A stretch of 9,643 nt of DNA from contig CANKMK010000013.1 in the NCBI GenBank assembly GCA_947483025.1, forward strand, positions 1 through 9,643. Reading direction: 5' to 3'. A program made the position numbers and the translations under genes. The stretch is from Chloroflexota bacterium. Its GTDB lineage: Bacteria > Chloroflexota > Limnocylindria > Limnocylindrales > Limnocylindraceae. Positions 1 to 7,600 of this stretch are shown here, one piece after another. Numbering within the stretch: position 1 is the stretch's first letter; every line of letters begins with the position of its first letter. Below the pieces are notes generated by a model, which worked only from the letters and a program-made list of their open reading frames with translations, was not told where the DNA came from and ran no database searches.

Positions 1-1
1 G

Positions 2-175
2 AAGCGAAAGACGCTGATCGGTGCGGACGCCTTCACCGGCGTAGGAACGCTGATCGTTGCGCCAGCGGGCATTGGTATCGGGGCCAAGACCGGTGCTGGT
101 ACGGTAGTGCTTGCGGATATTCCTGATGGCTGCACGGCGGTCGGCGTCCCGGCCCGCATCATCCGGGAGGCATAG
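2..175 (+). CDS. glmU: C-terminal end of a hexapeptide-repeat acetyltransferase, probably GlmU (5' partial)
   Basis: The last 57 residues of a protein that enters from the left edge. They show the isoleucine/valine-patch spacing of a left-handed beta-helix (hexapeptide transferase): KRKTLIG, then VGTLIVAP, GIGIGAKTGAG and the tail GVPARIIREA. The KxxT(V/L)IG...F.G...L(V/I)AP pattern is typical of the end of the acetyltransferase domain of GlmU, which makes UDP-GlcNAc for peptidoglycan in the cytoplasm. The GVPARII ending also occurs in serine and sugar O-acetyltransferases, so another family member is possible without the missing N-terminal part. Its TAG stop lies two bases before the ATG of the CNNM gene, so the two are probably cotranscribed. 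The reading frame and family are clear; the exact enzyme is a moderately confident inference. Confidence 0.72.
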   Translation, partial: KRKTLIGADAFTGVGTLIVAPAGIGIGAKTGAGTVVLADIPDGCTAVGVPARIIREA

Positions 176-177
176 CC

Positions 178-1494
178 ATGCTCGGCACCGACATTCTGAT
201 CATTCTTCTGCTGATCCTGATCAACGGGTTCTTCGTTGGTGCCGAGATTGCGTTCGTCTCCGTTCGCCGAACACGCCTCGATGAGCTGGCCGAGGCGGGG
301 GATCGCCGCGCCAAGCGTGCCCAAGTGCTCATGCGCGATCCGGGGCGTTTCCTTGCGGTAATCCAAGTTGCGATCACCTTCCTCGGGGCTCTCGCCTCTG
401 CCGTGGCCGCGGTCAGCATTGTGACGATCGTCGCTGAGCCGCTGCGCGGCATTGCGCTCATTGCTGACCAGGCCGATACGATCGCACTTCTCTTTGTCAC
501 CTTTATCGTCTCTGTGGTCTCGATCGTGCTCGGGGAGCTGATCCCGAAGGGACTGGCTCTCGCCAATCCCGATCGCATTGCACTCACCGTTTCTGGGCCG
601 ATCACCCTCTTTGCGAAGATTGTGAGTCCACTCGTTGCGGTGCTTGTTGCGCTGACCAAGCTCATCTCGAAGCCGTTCGGTATCGACCCAACGCGCACGC
701 CAGAGCTCTCGGCCGCCGAGATCCGCCTGATCGTGGAGCAGGGGAGTCAGCAGGGAGTACTGGAGGCGGAAGAGGAGCAGATGATCAGCGCGGTGATGTC
801 GCTGAGCGATTCAAAACTGCACGAGGTGATGGTGCCGCGCATCGATATCGTGGCGATCGATCAAGAGGCCAGCTTCGATGACGCGGTCACCCTGGTGCTC
901 ACCGAAGGACACAGCCGCACGCCGCTGTACAAGGAGTCGGTCGACCACATCGTTGGCATCCTCTACGCAAAGGACCTCCTGCGCATCATTGCGGCGGGTG
1001 GCCCTCGTCCACGCCTCCGCGACATCATGCGTCCAGCACTCTTCGTTCCGGAGTCGCAGGCGGTTGACGACCTGCTCAACGAGCTGCAGCGGCGCCGGGT
1101 GCACATGGCGATCGTGCTCGACGAGTACGGCGGAACAGCTGGCCTCGTAACGATCGAAGACCTCCTTGAAGAGATCGTCGGTGAGATTCAGGATGAGTTT
1201 GACGAAGAGGAGCCGATGAAGGTGATCGTTCGCGAGGGCGAGGCGATCCTTGATGGCCGCGCAGACATCGACGAGATGGGCGAACTCGTTGACCCAGCGC
1301 TAGAGCTCGAAGATGACGAGGAGTACGACACCGTCGGCGGATTCGTTTATCACCGCATCGGTCGCGTCCCCGTTGTGGGCGACAAGGTGACCGTCGATCC
1401 GTTCACGATTACGGTCGTCAAGGTGATTGGGCGCCGCGTCGGTAAGGTGCGCGTCACCTGGGATGCTGGGGCGGTCAAGCCCGTCGCGGATTAG
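178..1494 (+). CDS. CNNM/CBS-domain membrane protein (hemolysin-C/CorC family, putative divalent-cation transport)
   Basis: A 438-residue protein with the full architecture of bacterial CNNM-type proteins. A DUF21 transmembrane domain covers about residues 1-165, with hydrophobic stretches near 4-27, 58-88, 101-125 and 140-160, and the conserved GELIPK turn at 119-124. A CBS pair follows (about 216-270 and 282-337), with MVPR at 218-221, DEYGGTAG at 315-322 and the acidic [14 protein letters not shown] segment. A CorC_HlyC (transporter-associated) domain occupies about 347-430. The family is linked to Mg2+ or Co2+ efflux, with adenine nucleotides bound by the CBS pair; old 'hemolysin' annotations are misleading. 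The start is ATG with GGGAGG at 165-170, seven bases upstream. It follows the glmU-like gene by two bases, which suggests one transcript. Its TAG overlaps the stop codon of the convergent prenyl synthase gene. The family call is firm; the transported ion is not determined by sequence. Confidence 0.94.
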   Translation: MLGTDILIILLLILINGFFVGAEIAFVSVRRTRLDELAEAGDRRAKRAQVLMRDPGRFLAVIQVAITFLGALASAVAAVSIVTIVAEPLRGIALIADQADTIALLFVTFIVSVVSIVLGELIPKGLALANPDRIALTVSGPITLFAKIVSPLVAVLVALTKLISKPFGIDPTRTPELSAAEIRLIVEQGSQQGVLEAEEEQMISAVMSLSDSKLHEVMVPRIDIVAIDQEASFDDAVTLVLTEGHSRTPLYKESVDHIVGILYAKDLLRIIAAGGPRPRLRDIMRPALFVPESQAVDDLLNELQRRRVHMAIVLDEYGGTAGLVTIEDLLEEIVGEIQDEFDEEEPMKVIVREGEAILDGRADIDEMGELVDPALELEDDEEYDTVGGFVYHRIGRVPVVGDKVTVDPFTITVVKVIGRRVGKVRVTWDAGAVKPVAD

Positions 1495-2540
1495 GCGGAG
1501 ATTACTCGGTCGATAATCTCTTCGAGTTTCGCGACGGCGCGCGGGTTCAACTGCGACAGGCTGCGAATCTCACTGATTGCCTTCGTTCGCCACTCCTGCG
1601 CTTGTAGACGGGTGTACTCACGCGACCCCGTGCGCTCAAGGACTGCCAAACCTGCGGCGACTGAATCGGCACCTGGGTTCGCCTCGGCGTAGAGGTTTGC
1701 CAGCACGGCGCGATCCGCGGGGCTGGCCTGCTCCATGGCATGAAGTACTGGGAGCGTCTTCTTGTGGCGGGCGAGATCGGAGGCCTCTTTCCCTGTAGCT
1801 GCCTCATCGCCCCAGATGCCGAGAAGGTCGTCGTTGATCTGGAAGGCGAGCCCGAGCGCCCAGCCAAAGTTTCGGAAACGACGGATCACCTCTTCGTCAT
1901 CGCTGGCGAGGATGGCACCGGACTCTACCGAGCCGGAGATGAGTGCGGCGGTCTTGCGCCCGATCATCTCGAAGTAGTGCTCAACGCTCTGCATCTCTGT
2001 GCGGGAGCTTGCAGCGATGTCGATGAACTGCCCCTCGCAGAGACGGAGACATGTCTCGTCGTAGAGCTTCATGAGGCGGAGCACCTTGGTGTCAGAGAAG
2101 CCGAGCGTGGTGAGATGGTGCAGCGCGACTCGGCTAATCGTGAAGAGCGCGTCGCCCGTGTTGATCGCCTGAGGGACGCCTTCTCGTACCCAGAGCGTTG
2201 GCCGGCCGCGTCGCTCTGCGTCACCGTCTTCAATGTCGTCATGCACGAGCGAGAAGTTGTGTCCGAGCTCTACTGCGGCGGCGCCAGGAAGTGCGCGATC
2301 CCAGTCAGGCGAGATTGAGGCGTAGGCGAGGAGGCCAAGCAGGGGGCGCATGCGCTTTCCAGGTCGCGCTGCGGGATCCGAGTAGCCCAAGTGATAGCGA
2401 ATCTGTTCGTACATCGGGGCCGTGATCGGCTCATCCCACTCGGCGAGTAGTTCAAGGATGGTGCGATCGGTTGCGGCGACCAGTTCGTCGAGGTTCAGGC
2501 TGAGCAGGTCGTTCCCCGCCCCGTGCTGCTGCTCGCTCAC
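1491..2540 (-). CDS. Polyprenyl synthetase family protein (geranylgeranyl/farnesyl diphosphate synthase-like)
   Basis: A 349-residue trans-isoprenyl diphosphate synthase. Visible motifs: GKRMRP (61-66, diphosphate binding), first Asp-rich motif DDIED (101-105) followed by RRGRPTLW (110-117), GQF (170-172), KTA (196-198), the second Mg-binding motif as NDDLLGIWGD (236-245), and K251 and the HKKTLPV lysines (about 259-265). It condenses isopentenyl diphosphate with allylic diphosphates in the cytosol. The first motif is DDxxD without a two-residue insertion and has Phe96 five residues upstream, which in this family suggests a C20 (possibly C15) product; that is an inference. The product would feed carotenoids, quinones, hopanoids or longer polyprenyl carriers. 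The start is a GTG at 2538-2540 with AAGGGGG four bases upstream; the next Met, at residue 43, would remove the N-terminal helix. It is convergent with the CNNM gene and divergent from recO. Confidence 0.94.
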   Translation of the reverse strand: MSEQQHGAGNDLLSLNLDELVAATDRTILELLAEWDEPITAPMYEQIRYHLGYSDPAARPGKRMRPLLGLLAYASISPDWDRALPGAAAVELGHNFSLVHDDIEDGDAERRGRPTLWVREGVPQAINTGDALFTISRVALHHLTTLGFSDTKVLRLMKLYDETCLRLCEGQFIDIAASSRTEMQSVEHYFEMIGRKTAALISGSVESGAILASDDEEVIRRFRNFGWALGLAFQINDDLLGIWGDEAATGKEASDLARHKKTLPVLHAMEQASPADRAVLANLYAEANPGADSVAAGLAVLERTGSREYTRLQAQEWRTKAISEIRSLSQLNPRAVAKLEEIIDRVISA

Positions 2541-2544
2541 GCGT

Positions 2545-2551
2545 CCCCCTT
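2545..2551 (-). promoter_or_regulatory. Ribosome binding site supporting a GTG start
   Basis: Read on the minus strand this is AAGGGGG, four bases before the GTG (2540-2538) of the prenyl synthase. There is no nearby upstream ATG in frame, so this site decides the start codon. A second purine block, GAGG (2553-2556), lies just upstream. Confidence 0.6.
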
Positions 2552-2594
2552 ACCTCTTGCCCGGCGCGTTTGAACGCGGCGCGGTTGTAGGGCA

Positions 2595-2600
2595 ATGCTA
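2595..2600 (-). promoter_or_regulatory. Candidate -10 element for the prenyl synthase gene
   Basis: On the minus strand this hexamer reads TAGCAT, a TANNNT-type -10. It would start an mRNA near 2588 with a leader of roughly 48 bases that contains the AAGGGGG ribosome site. It physically overlaps the -10-like hexamer of recO on the other strand. No clear -35 is visible. Motif match only. Confidence 0.35.
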
Positions 2601-2604
2601 CCCT
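2596..2604 (+). promoter_or_regulatory. Candidate extended -10 giving a leaderless recO mRNA
   Basis: TGC followed by TACCCT (2599-2604) matches an extended -10 (TGNTANNNT). Seven bases separate its last T from the recO ATG at 2612, the spacing at which transcription would begin at or next to the A of the start codon. There is no Shine-Dalgarno sequence upstream of recO, which agrees with a leaderless message. TTGAAC at 2570-2575 resembles a -35 but is 23 bases away, too far for a standard spacer. Confidence 0.45.
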
Positions 2605-2611
2605 GCGCATC

Positions 2612-3361
2612 ATGCCTGCACGTCAAAGCACTACGTCGCTGGCCGTGGTTACCTCCCGTTTCCGCCTCGGCGAAGCCGATCGCGTGCTCACCCTCCTCTC
2701 CGCGACACGTGGCAAGTTCAAGGCGATCGCCAAGGGGGTCCGCAAGCCGACGAGCCGACTTGGCGGGGGGGTGGAGCCCTTCGCTGAGCTTGACCTCGCC
2801 CTGATCACGGGGAGAACCTTCGACACCGTGACCCAGGTGCGCAGCGTGCGAGTCTGGCTCGGCCTGCGCAGTCGCCTCGGCAGTGCGGCAGTCGCCTGGT
2901 ACGTCGCCGAGTTGGTGGAGCGAGCCACGAGCGATGAGCAGCCCGAGCCTGAACTGTACGAGCTGCTCCTCCACGCCTGGGATCTTCTCGAGTCTGGCGC
3001 GCCCGATGCGCTGGTGGCGCGCTGGGCAGAACTTGCGCTCCTTGACGCCGCGGGGCAGGGCCCGGAGCTCGACGTCTGTCTTGCGTGCGGCAGGGCGCCG
3101 GTTGCGGGCGAGGCGCTGCGTTGGGATGACGAGGGTGCTGGCATCCGCTGTGCGTCGCACGCCATTGGCGGCGCGTTCTCGAGTGATGCACTGCGGCTGA
3201 TGCGCGCGCTCCGACGCTTTGCGCCTGAAGAGCTCGTCTCGCTTACGCTGCCACCCGCTCCGCAGCGCGAGGTGAGCTGGGCACTGCGCGGCGCCGTGCA
3301 CCTCCTCTTCGGTGCGGAGCCGAAGAGCCGCAGCTTCATGGACGAGGTCCTCGCACCATGA
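2612..3361 (+). CDS. recO: DNA repair protein RecO
   Basis: A 249-residue protein of normal RecO length. The N-terminal OB-fold segment (about 8-80) carries the family signature FRLGEADRVLTLLS (17-30) and the GKFKAIAKGVRKPTSRLGG stretch. A helical middle domain (about 85-150) follows, then a zinc-finger-like region with CLAC at 156-159 and CASH at 180-183. The C-terminus ends in the characteristic KSRSFMDEVL. RecO binds single-stranded DNA and SSB and, with RecR, loads RecA at gaps in the RecF pathway. The last zinc ligand appears to be His183 instead of the usual Cys. The ATG start has no ribosome site but follows a -10-like element at leaderless spacing. The gene overlaps the fluoride channel gene by four bases (ATGA), so the two are almost certainly cotranscribed. 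Codons 51-54 contain a run of seven G. Confidence 0.93.
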   Translation: MPARQSTTSLAVVTSRFRLGEADRVLTLLSATRGKFKAIAKGVRKPTSRLGGGVEPFAELDLALITGRTFDTVTQVRSVRVWLGLRSRLGSAAVAWYVAELVERATSDEQPEPELYELLLHAWDLLESGAPDALVARWAELALLDAAGQGPELDVCLACGRAPVAGEALRWDDEGAGIRCASHAIGGAFSSDALRLMRALRRFAPEELVSLTLPPAPQREVSWALRGAVHLLFGAEPKSRSFMDEVLAP

Positions 3362-3735
3362 GCGGAGTGGAGCTGCTCCTCATTGCACTCGGCGGCGCGT
3401 TCGGTGCTGTTGCGCGCGCACTAATCGATCAGGCCGCTGCTCGCGCCGGCTGGCTCGCTGAATACGGCACCCTGACGATCAACCTCATCGGCTCGCTGCT
3501 TGCTGGCCTCATCGTGACGCTGATCATTGAGCGCTCCATGGTGTCCTTGGAGTTACGTCCACTCCTCATCACTGGTCTCCTGGGAGGGTTCACCACCTTC
3601 TCCGCGCTCTCTATGCAACTCTCGCGACTGATAGCGGCCGGGGATGCGGTGGGTGCGGCAATCTACGCGGTCGGCTCGGTGGCGCTCGGCGCCATTTGCG
3701 CGCTCCTTGGCGCAGCGATCGGACGCGCGCTGTAG
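3358..3735 (+). CDS. crcB: Fluoride ion channel FluC (CrcB)
   Basis: A 125-residue, four-helix membrane protein of typical FluC size. Diagnostic motifs are GGAFGAVAR (12-20), GTLTINLIGS (37-46) with the pore Asn at 42, and GGFTTFS (76-82), the helix break that holds the structural Na+. FluC channels are dual-topology dimers in the cytoplasmic membrane that release F- passively and protect enolase and pyrophosphatase. Only one copy is in this window, so a homodimer is expected unless a second copy lies elsewhere. Phe81 is present, but the position three residues later, often the second Phe of the pore 'Phe box', is Leu84. The start ATG overlaps the recO stop, which makes translation coupling likely. 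No fluoride riboswitch is visible; expression should follow recO. Confidence 0.94.
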   Translation: MSGVELLLIALGGAFGAVARALIDQAAARAGWLAEYGTLTINLIGSLLAGLIVTLIIERSMVSLELRPLLITGLLGGFTTFSALSMQLSRLIAAGDAVGAAIYAVGSVALGAICALLGAAIGRAL

Positions 3736-3773
3736 GTAAGGGTTCAGCCGCGCGGCGATGGGACGGATGCGAA

Positions 3774-4109
3774 CTAGGCGGCGATGAACCCCGTTGAGGT
3801 TGCAACGAACCAGATCGCGGCGAGGAGTGCGAGCATCGCTCCGTAGGTCAGCAAGATGCGGCGAAGGTCGCGGCGCACGACGGGCATCTCTTCAGCGATC
3901 TCCGCGGCGAGTCGCTGCGTGGACGCGGCCCTGGTGCCGATTGGCGCTGAGGTGCCCGTAATCACGGTGCTCTTCGGGGCGACGAGCGTTGCCTCATATG
4001 CGGCGGCTGCGGCCTCTTCGGCGGGGGTAAGACCACGCTTGGGTGCGTCGGCATGCGACTTCAGTTTCGGGCGCTGATCGGGGCGGAAGCGCTTCTCTCG
4101 TTTTGCCAT
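3774..4109 (-). CDS. Small protein of unknown function with one C-terminal membrane helix
   Basis: A 111-residue protein that I do not recognise. Residues 1-27 are highly basic and hydrophilic (MAKREKRFRP at the start). Residues 28-75 are Ala/Glu-rich and low in complexity, with a Thr/Ser-rich patch at 47-64. RRDLRR (79-84) precedes a single hydrophobic segment at about 85-106, leaving only a few residues after it. By the positive-inside rule the N-terminus is cytoplasmic and the protein is tail-anchored. It is probably real: the strong ribosome site AAGGAGGA lies three to four bases before the ATG, codon choice is GC-rich, and it sits in the only gap between fluC and the DUF4446 gene, divergent from the latter with 78 bases between starts. 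Function unknown; the basic tail could bind nucleic acid or an acidic partner, but nothing shows this directly. Confidence 0.78.
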   Translation of the reverse strand: MAKREKRFRPDQRPKLKSHADAPKRGLTPAEEAAAAAYEATLVAPKSTVITGTSAPIGTRAASTQRLAAEIAEEMPVVRRDLRRILLTYGAMLALLAAIWFVATSTGFIAA

Positions 4110-4112
4110 GAC

Positions 4113-4120
4113 TCCTCCTT
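4113..4120 (-). promoter_or_regulatory. Strong Shine-Dalgarno sequence
   Basis: On the minus strand this is AAGGAGGA, three bases before the ATG at 4109. It is the best ribosome site in the window and the main reason to accept the small downstream protein as a real gene. It contrasts with the divergent DUF4446 gene, which has none. Confidence 0.75.
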
Positions 4121-4136
4121 ACAGGATCGTTCGCAG

Positions 4137-4142
4137 AGGATA
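4137..4142 (-). promoter_or_regulatory. Candidate -10 element for the small tail-anchored protein
   Basis: On the minus strand this hexamer reads TATCCT, a TANNNT-type -10 that would give a leader of about 20 bases containing the AAGGAGGA site. No recognisable -35 is present at 16-18 bases. Confidence 0.4.
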
Positions 4143-4172
4143 CCTGACCCAGCTCGAGGGGGCCGCGGGGAC

Positions 4173-4181
4173 TGATAGGAT
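4173..4181 (+). promoter_or_regulatory. Candidate extended -10 giving a leaderless DUF4446 mRNA
   Basis: TGA followed by TAGGAT (4176-4181) is a TGNTANNNT extended -10. Only six bases (TCAGCC) separate it from the GTG at 4188, which places the expected transcription start on the start codon itself. There is no ribosome site in between. This promoter would drive the DUF4446, helicase-nuclease and four-helix membrane protein genes. The same TAGGATT heptamer recurs at 8418-8424. Confidence 0.5.
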
Positions 4182-4187
4182 TCAGCC

Positions 4188-4691
4188 GTGGATAGCCAAG
4201 TTCTCCTTGCAATCGCCGTCGCCGGGGTGCTCCTCGCCCTGCTCGCGCTCCTCGTCGCTTTGATCTCCATGCGCAACCTACGTCGCCTTCGTGCCGATTA
4301 TGCGGCGCTGGTCTCTGGGAGCGAGGCACTGACCGCTGAGCAGCGATTCGCTCAGGTACTGGAGCGCGTTGCCCAGCAGGGCACCTCGTCGCAGGAGGCG
4401 GGAACCCGCCTCAGCGCCCTTGAGGCGGCCGCCCCCGGGAGCCTGAGTCGTATGGGCCTGATCCAGTTTCAAGCATTCGAGGATGTTGGTGGTGGTCAAA
4501 GTTCGGCCCTTGCCTTGCTTGATGCGGTAGGGAGTGGCGTGGTGATTACCGCGTTGCATGCACGAGTCGGCACACGCATCTACGTGAAGCGTGTCATTGA
4601 GGGTCGGGGCGAGGGGACCCTGGGCGCTGAGGAGTCGGCGGCGATTGCTGCCGCCTTGGCACAGCCTGCCTACAGCGCTCCACAACGGTGA
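4188..4691 (+). CDS. DUF4446 family membrane-anchored protein
   Basis: A 167-residue protein with one N-terminal membrane helix (about 5-27) followed by RNLRRLR, which predicts a cytoplasmic C-terminal part. Residues about 29-82 look like a helical linker. The conserved DUF4446 core is at 89-160: MGLIQFQAFEDVGGGQSSALALLD, GSGVVITALHARVGTRIYVK, and the acidic end LGAEESAAIAAAL. The family has no established function; it occurs in Firmicutes, Chloroflexota and candidate phyla, often as a short-lived annotation near chromosome or envelope genes. The start is a GTG placed six bases after a -10-like TAGGAT, suggesting leaderless translation. Its TGA overlaps the GTG of the helicase-nuclease (GTGA), so the two are translationally coupled. 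Family assignment is confident; the role is unknown. Confidence 0.88.
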   Translation: MDSQVLLAIAVAGVLLALLALLVALISMRNLRRLRADYAALVSGSEALTAEQRFAQVLERVAQQGTSSQEAGTRLSALEAAAPGSLSRMGLIQFQAFEDVGGGQSSALALLDAVGSGVVITALHARVGTRIYVKRVIEGRGEGTLGAEESAAIAAALAQPAYSAPQR

Positions 4692-7600
4692 CGCCGCGCG
4701 CCTCAGGTGCGGGCGAGCGTGAGGGGGGATCGCAACTCCCAGTCTGGTCAGGGATTACGCCGAAGCGTCCTTCGGCACCAACGCCCACCATTGCCCATCT
4801 CGTTGATGATCTAAACGACGAGCAGTACGCCGCCGTTACGCACGGCGAGGGGCCACTCCTTGTCGTGGCTGGTGCGGGCACCGGAAAAACCCAAGTGATC
4901 ACGCGTCGCGTTGCCTGGCTCATCGCTGAGAAGCGTGCGGAACCGGAAGAGATCCTTGCCCTGACCTTTACGGAACGCGCGGCAGAGGAGATGCAAGGGC
5001 GTGTCGATCGCTTGGTCCCGTACGGTTATGCCACAACCCCAATCAAAACCTTCCATGCATGGGGCGATGAGCTACTTCGCGCAAACGCCCATCGACTCGG
5101 CCTCTCTGGAGAGTTGCGCGTCCTGGGGCGCGCCGAAGTCGTTCTGCTCCTTCGCGAGCATCTCTTTGAACTTGGTCTCAAGCGATTCTTGCCGCTCGGC
5201 GATCCAACGCGATTCCTTGGGGACATCGCCGGCTACTTCTCACGCGCCAAAGACGAAGCGCTCGGCCCCGATGAGATTCAGAGGTTCGCTGCAGATCTTC
5301 AGGTACGGGCGGGTGAGGCACGAAGCGCCGCAGCGACAACCGCCGATCTCGAACTCCAGCGGAGCCTGGCCTCGTATGCCGACGCGGTGGAACTCCTCGC
5401 CACCGAGCATGGGGAGCTCAGTGCGGCACTGCGCGCCTACCGCACCATCCTCAATGAGCGTGGCTTACTGGACTTTGGGGATCAGGTGTTGCGTGCATAT
5501 GAGCTCCTGCGAGACGACCCTCTCGTTGCGGCGCGTGTGCGAGATCAGCACCGCTGGATCTTGGTCGACGAGTACCAAGATACGAACCGGCTCCAGGGTG
5601 CGCTTGTCGATCTCGTATCGGAGGGGCGGCGCAATCTAACCGTTGTGGGCGATGACGACCAATCGATTTACCGCTTCCGTGGGGCGGCAATCAGCAACAT
5701 CCTGAACTTCACCGAGAGATACCCCGATGCGAGCAAGGTGGTCTTGACGAAGAACTACCGCAGCACTGGCTCTGTGCTCACCGCCGCGCGACGCCTGATT
5801 CGTTTCAATGATCCAGAGCGGCTTGAAGTTCGCCTCGGCATCTCCAAGGAGCTCACTCCAGAGGGGATGCCCGGCGATGCGCCCCCAGTAACCTTCCGTA
5901 GATTCCGTACCACGGCAAACGAGGCGGATTGGATCGCCGCTGAGATCCGCGACTCCATCGCCGGTGGGCGACGGGCTCGTGATCACGCGGTGCTGGTACG
6001 CGCCAACGTCGACAGCGTGGAGGTTGGGCGCAGCCTCAACATGCTCGGCATTCCATGGCGGTCAAGTGGCGCAGCCGGCCTCTACGATCGCCCCGAGGTG
6101 CGCCTCCTCTTGGCGGGCCTGCGCCATGCGGCTGACCCAGACGCTGCAGCGCCACTCTTCCTGATCGCCGCCGAGTCGCGTTTCAAGGTGCCACCAACGG
6201 TTCTGGCCGCCGCTGTGGGTAAATCGCGCCGAGATCACACCTCGCTGCGCGAGAGCCTCGCAGCCGTCGGGGCGGGCCATGAGGCTACCGAGCGGCTCCT
6301 GGAGCGCCTCGCTGGGGTGGTGCAGGAGAGCGTCGAGCGCACGAGCGGCGAGGTGCTCTATCGCTGGCTGCGTGAATCGGGCCTGCTCGCCGAGCTCACC
6401 CGCGAAGCAACGCCGGAGTCTGACGAACGAATCCGTAACATCGGCCGTCTCTTTGACGTGGTGCGCTCCCGCAGTCGACTCCTGGAGCTTGACCGTGCGC
6501 CATTCCTGGTGCGCTATCTCGAAGAGCTTGGTGAGGCGGGAGATGATCCGTCGGCCGCCGATGTTGACCCCGATCTTGATGCGGTTGCGCTCCTCACCAT
6601 TCATCAGGCGAAGGGACTGGAGTTCCCAGTCGTCTTTGCTGCAAATCTCGTTGAGGGGCGCTTCCCAGCGAAGGGTCGACCGCCACGCCTTGCACTTGCT
6701 GCGGAACTGGGTGGTTCCGATGATGTGGTGCCGCGCGACCCTCGCGCCCCAGAGGGGCCAACTGAGGCGGACGAAGAGGCGCTTCGAGAGGAACGACGCC
6801 TCGCCTATGTTGCAATCACGAGAGCGTGCGAACGCTTGGCTCTTACCGCTGCAGAACGGAGCAGTGGTGGCGTACGACCACGCAAGGTCAGTCGATTTGT
6901 CGCCGAGGCGCTCGACCTCAGTCGCGAGCAACTCGAAGAGTTCCCGCTGACGGGCGACCCCGCCTCCAAAATGGACGGGCTCGCGATTGTCGCGCCGCCA
7001 CTCCCTGTTCTCCCTGTGCGTGAGCCAGGGGCGGGGGAGAGTGCGCCACTCACTTTGAGCTTTACGGCGATCGAGGCGTTCCTCGCTTGTCCGCTGCGCT
7101 ATCACTACCAGCAGCGGCTCCGCATTCCACTGCCGCCCCATCACTCTGCAACGTACGGTGCTGCCATGCACGCCGCTGTCGCCGAGTTCCATCGCGGGCA
7201 GATGGCGGGTTCGCCGCCACCGCTCAGTGAGCTGTACGCCGCACTTGAACGCAGTTGGCAGAGTGCAGGATTTCTCTCGCGTAGCCATGAAGAGGCTCGC
7301 CATACGGCGGCGCAAGAGGCGATTGCCCGTTTCCGCAGCGAGGAGATGGCAACGGGTCACGCGCCTGCCTACGTTGAGAAGGACTTCTCGTTTGAACTTG
7401 GCGGGCACAAGATTCGCGGCCGCTGGGATCGCGTCGACGTGCAGGCGCTCCCGCCTGAGGGTCGCAGTGCGCCCATTCCAACCATTGATGTTCCGGGCGA
7501 CGTTGTGCGCCCAACCCTGCCGCTCGGTGACGATGAGTGGGTGGTCGTCAGCGACTACAAAACTGGTGGGCGCGATGATGACGAGGCGAGCCGGAAGCGA

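Noticed and set aside
811..1104. Minus-strand frame inside the CNNM gene
   Set aside because: Same codon-register antisense effect; no start signals.
178..1494. Reading the CNNM protein as a hemolysin or toxin
   Set aside because: The 'hemolysin C' name is historical. The DUF21-CBS-CBS-CorC_HlyC architecture indicates an ion-transport-related membrane protein.
1740..2318. 192-codon plus-strand frame opposite the prenyl synthase
   Set aside because: Codon-aligned antisense of a gene with all catalytic motifs intact; the frame follows from codon bias.
2541..2611. Fluoride riboswitch upstream of the recO-fluC unit
   Set aside because: The 71-bp gap has no recognisable pseudoknot core and is occupied by promoter-like hexamers and a ribosome site.
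2537..3301. 254-codon minus-strand frame opposite recO (and a second one at 2623-3339)
   Set aside because: The first is codon-aligned antisense of recO and the second is Ser/Arg-rich low-complexity translation. recO itself has clear family motifs.
3747..3756. Perfect palindrome GCCGCGCGGC in the gap between fluC and the convergent small gene, as a terminator
   Set aside because: Ten bases with no loop and no T-run on either strand; could be chance in GC-rich DNA. The 38-bp gap holds nothing else recognisable.
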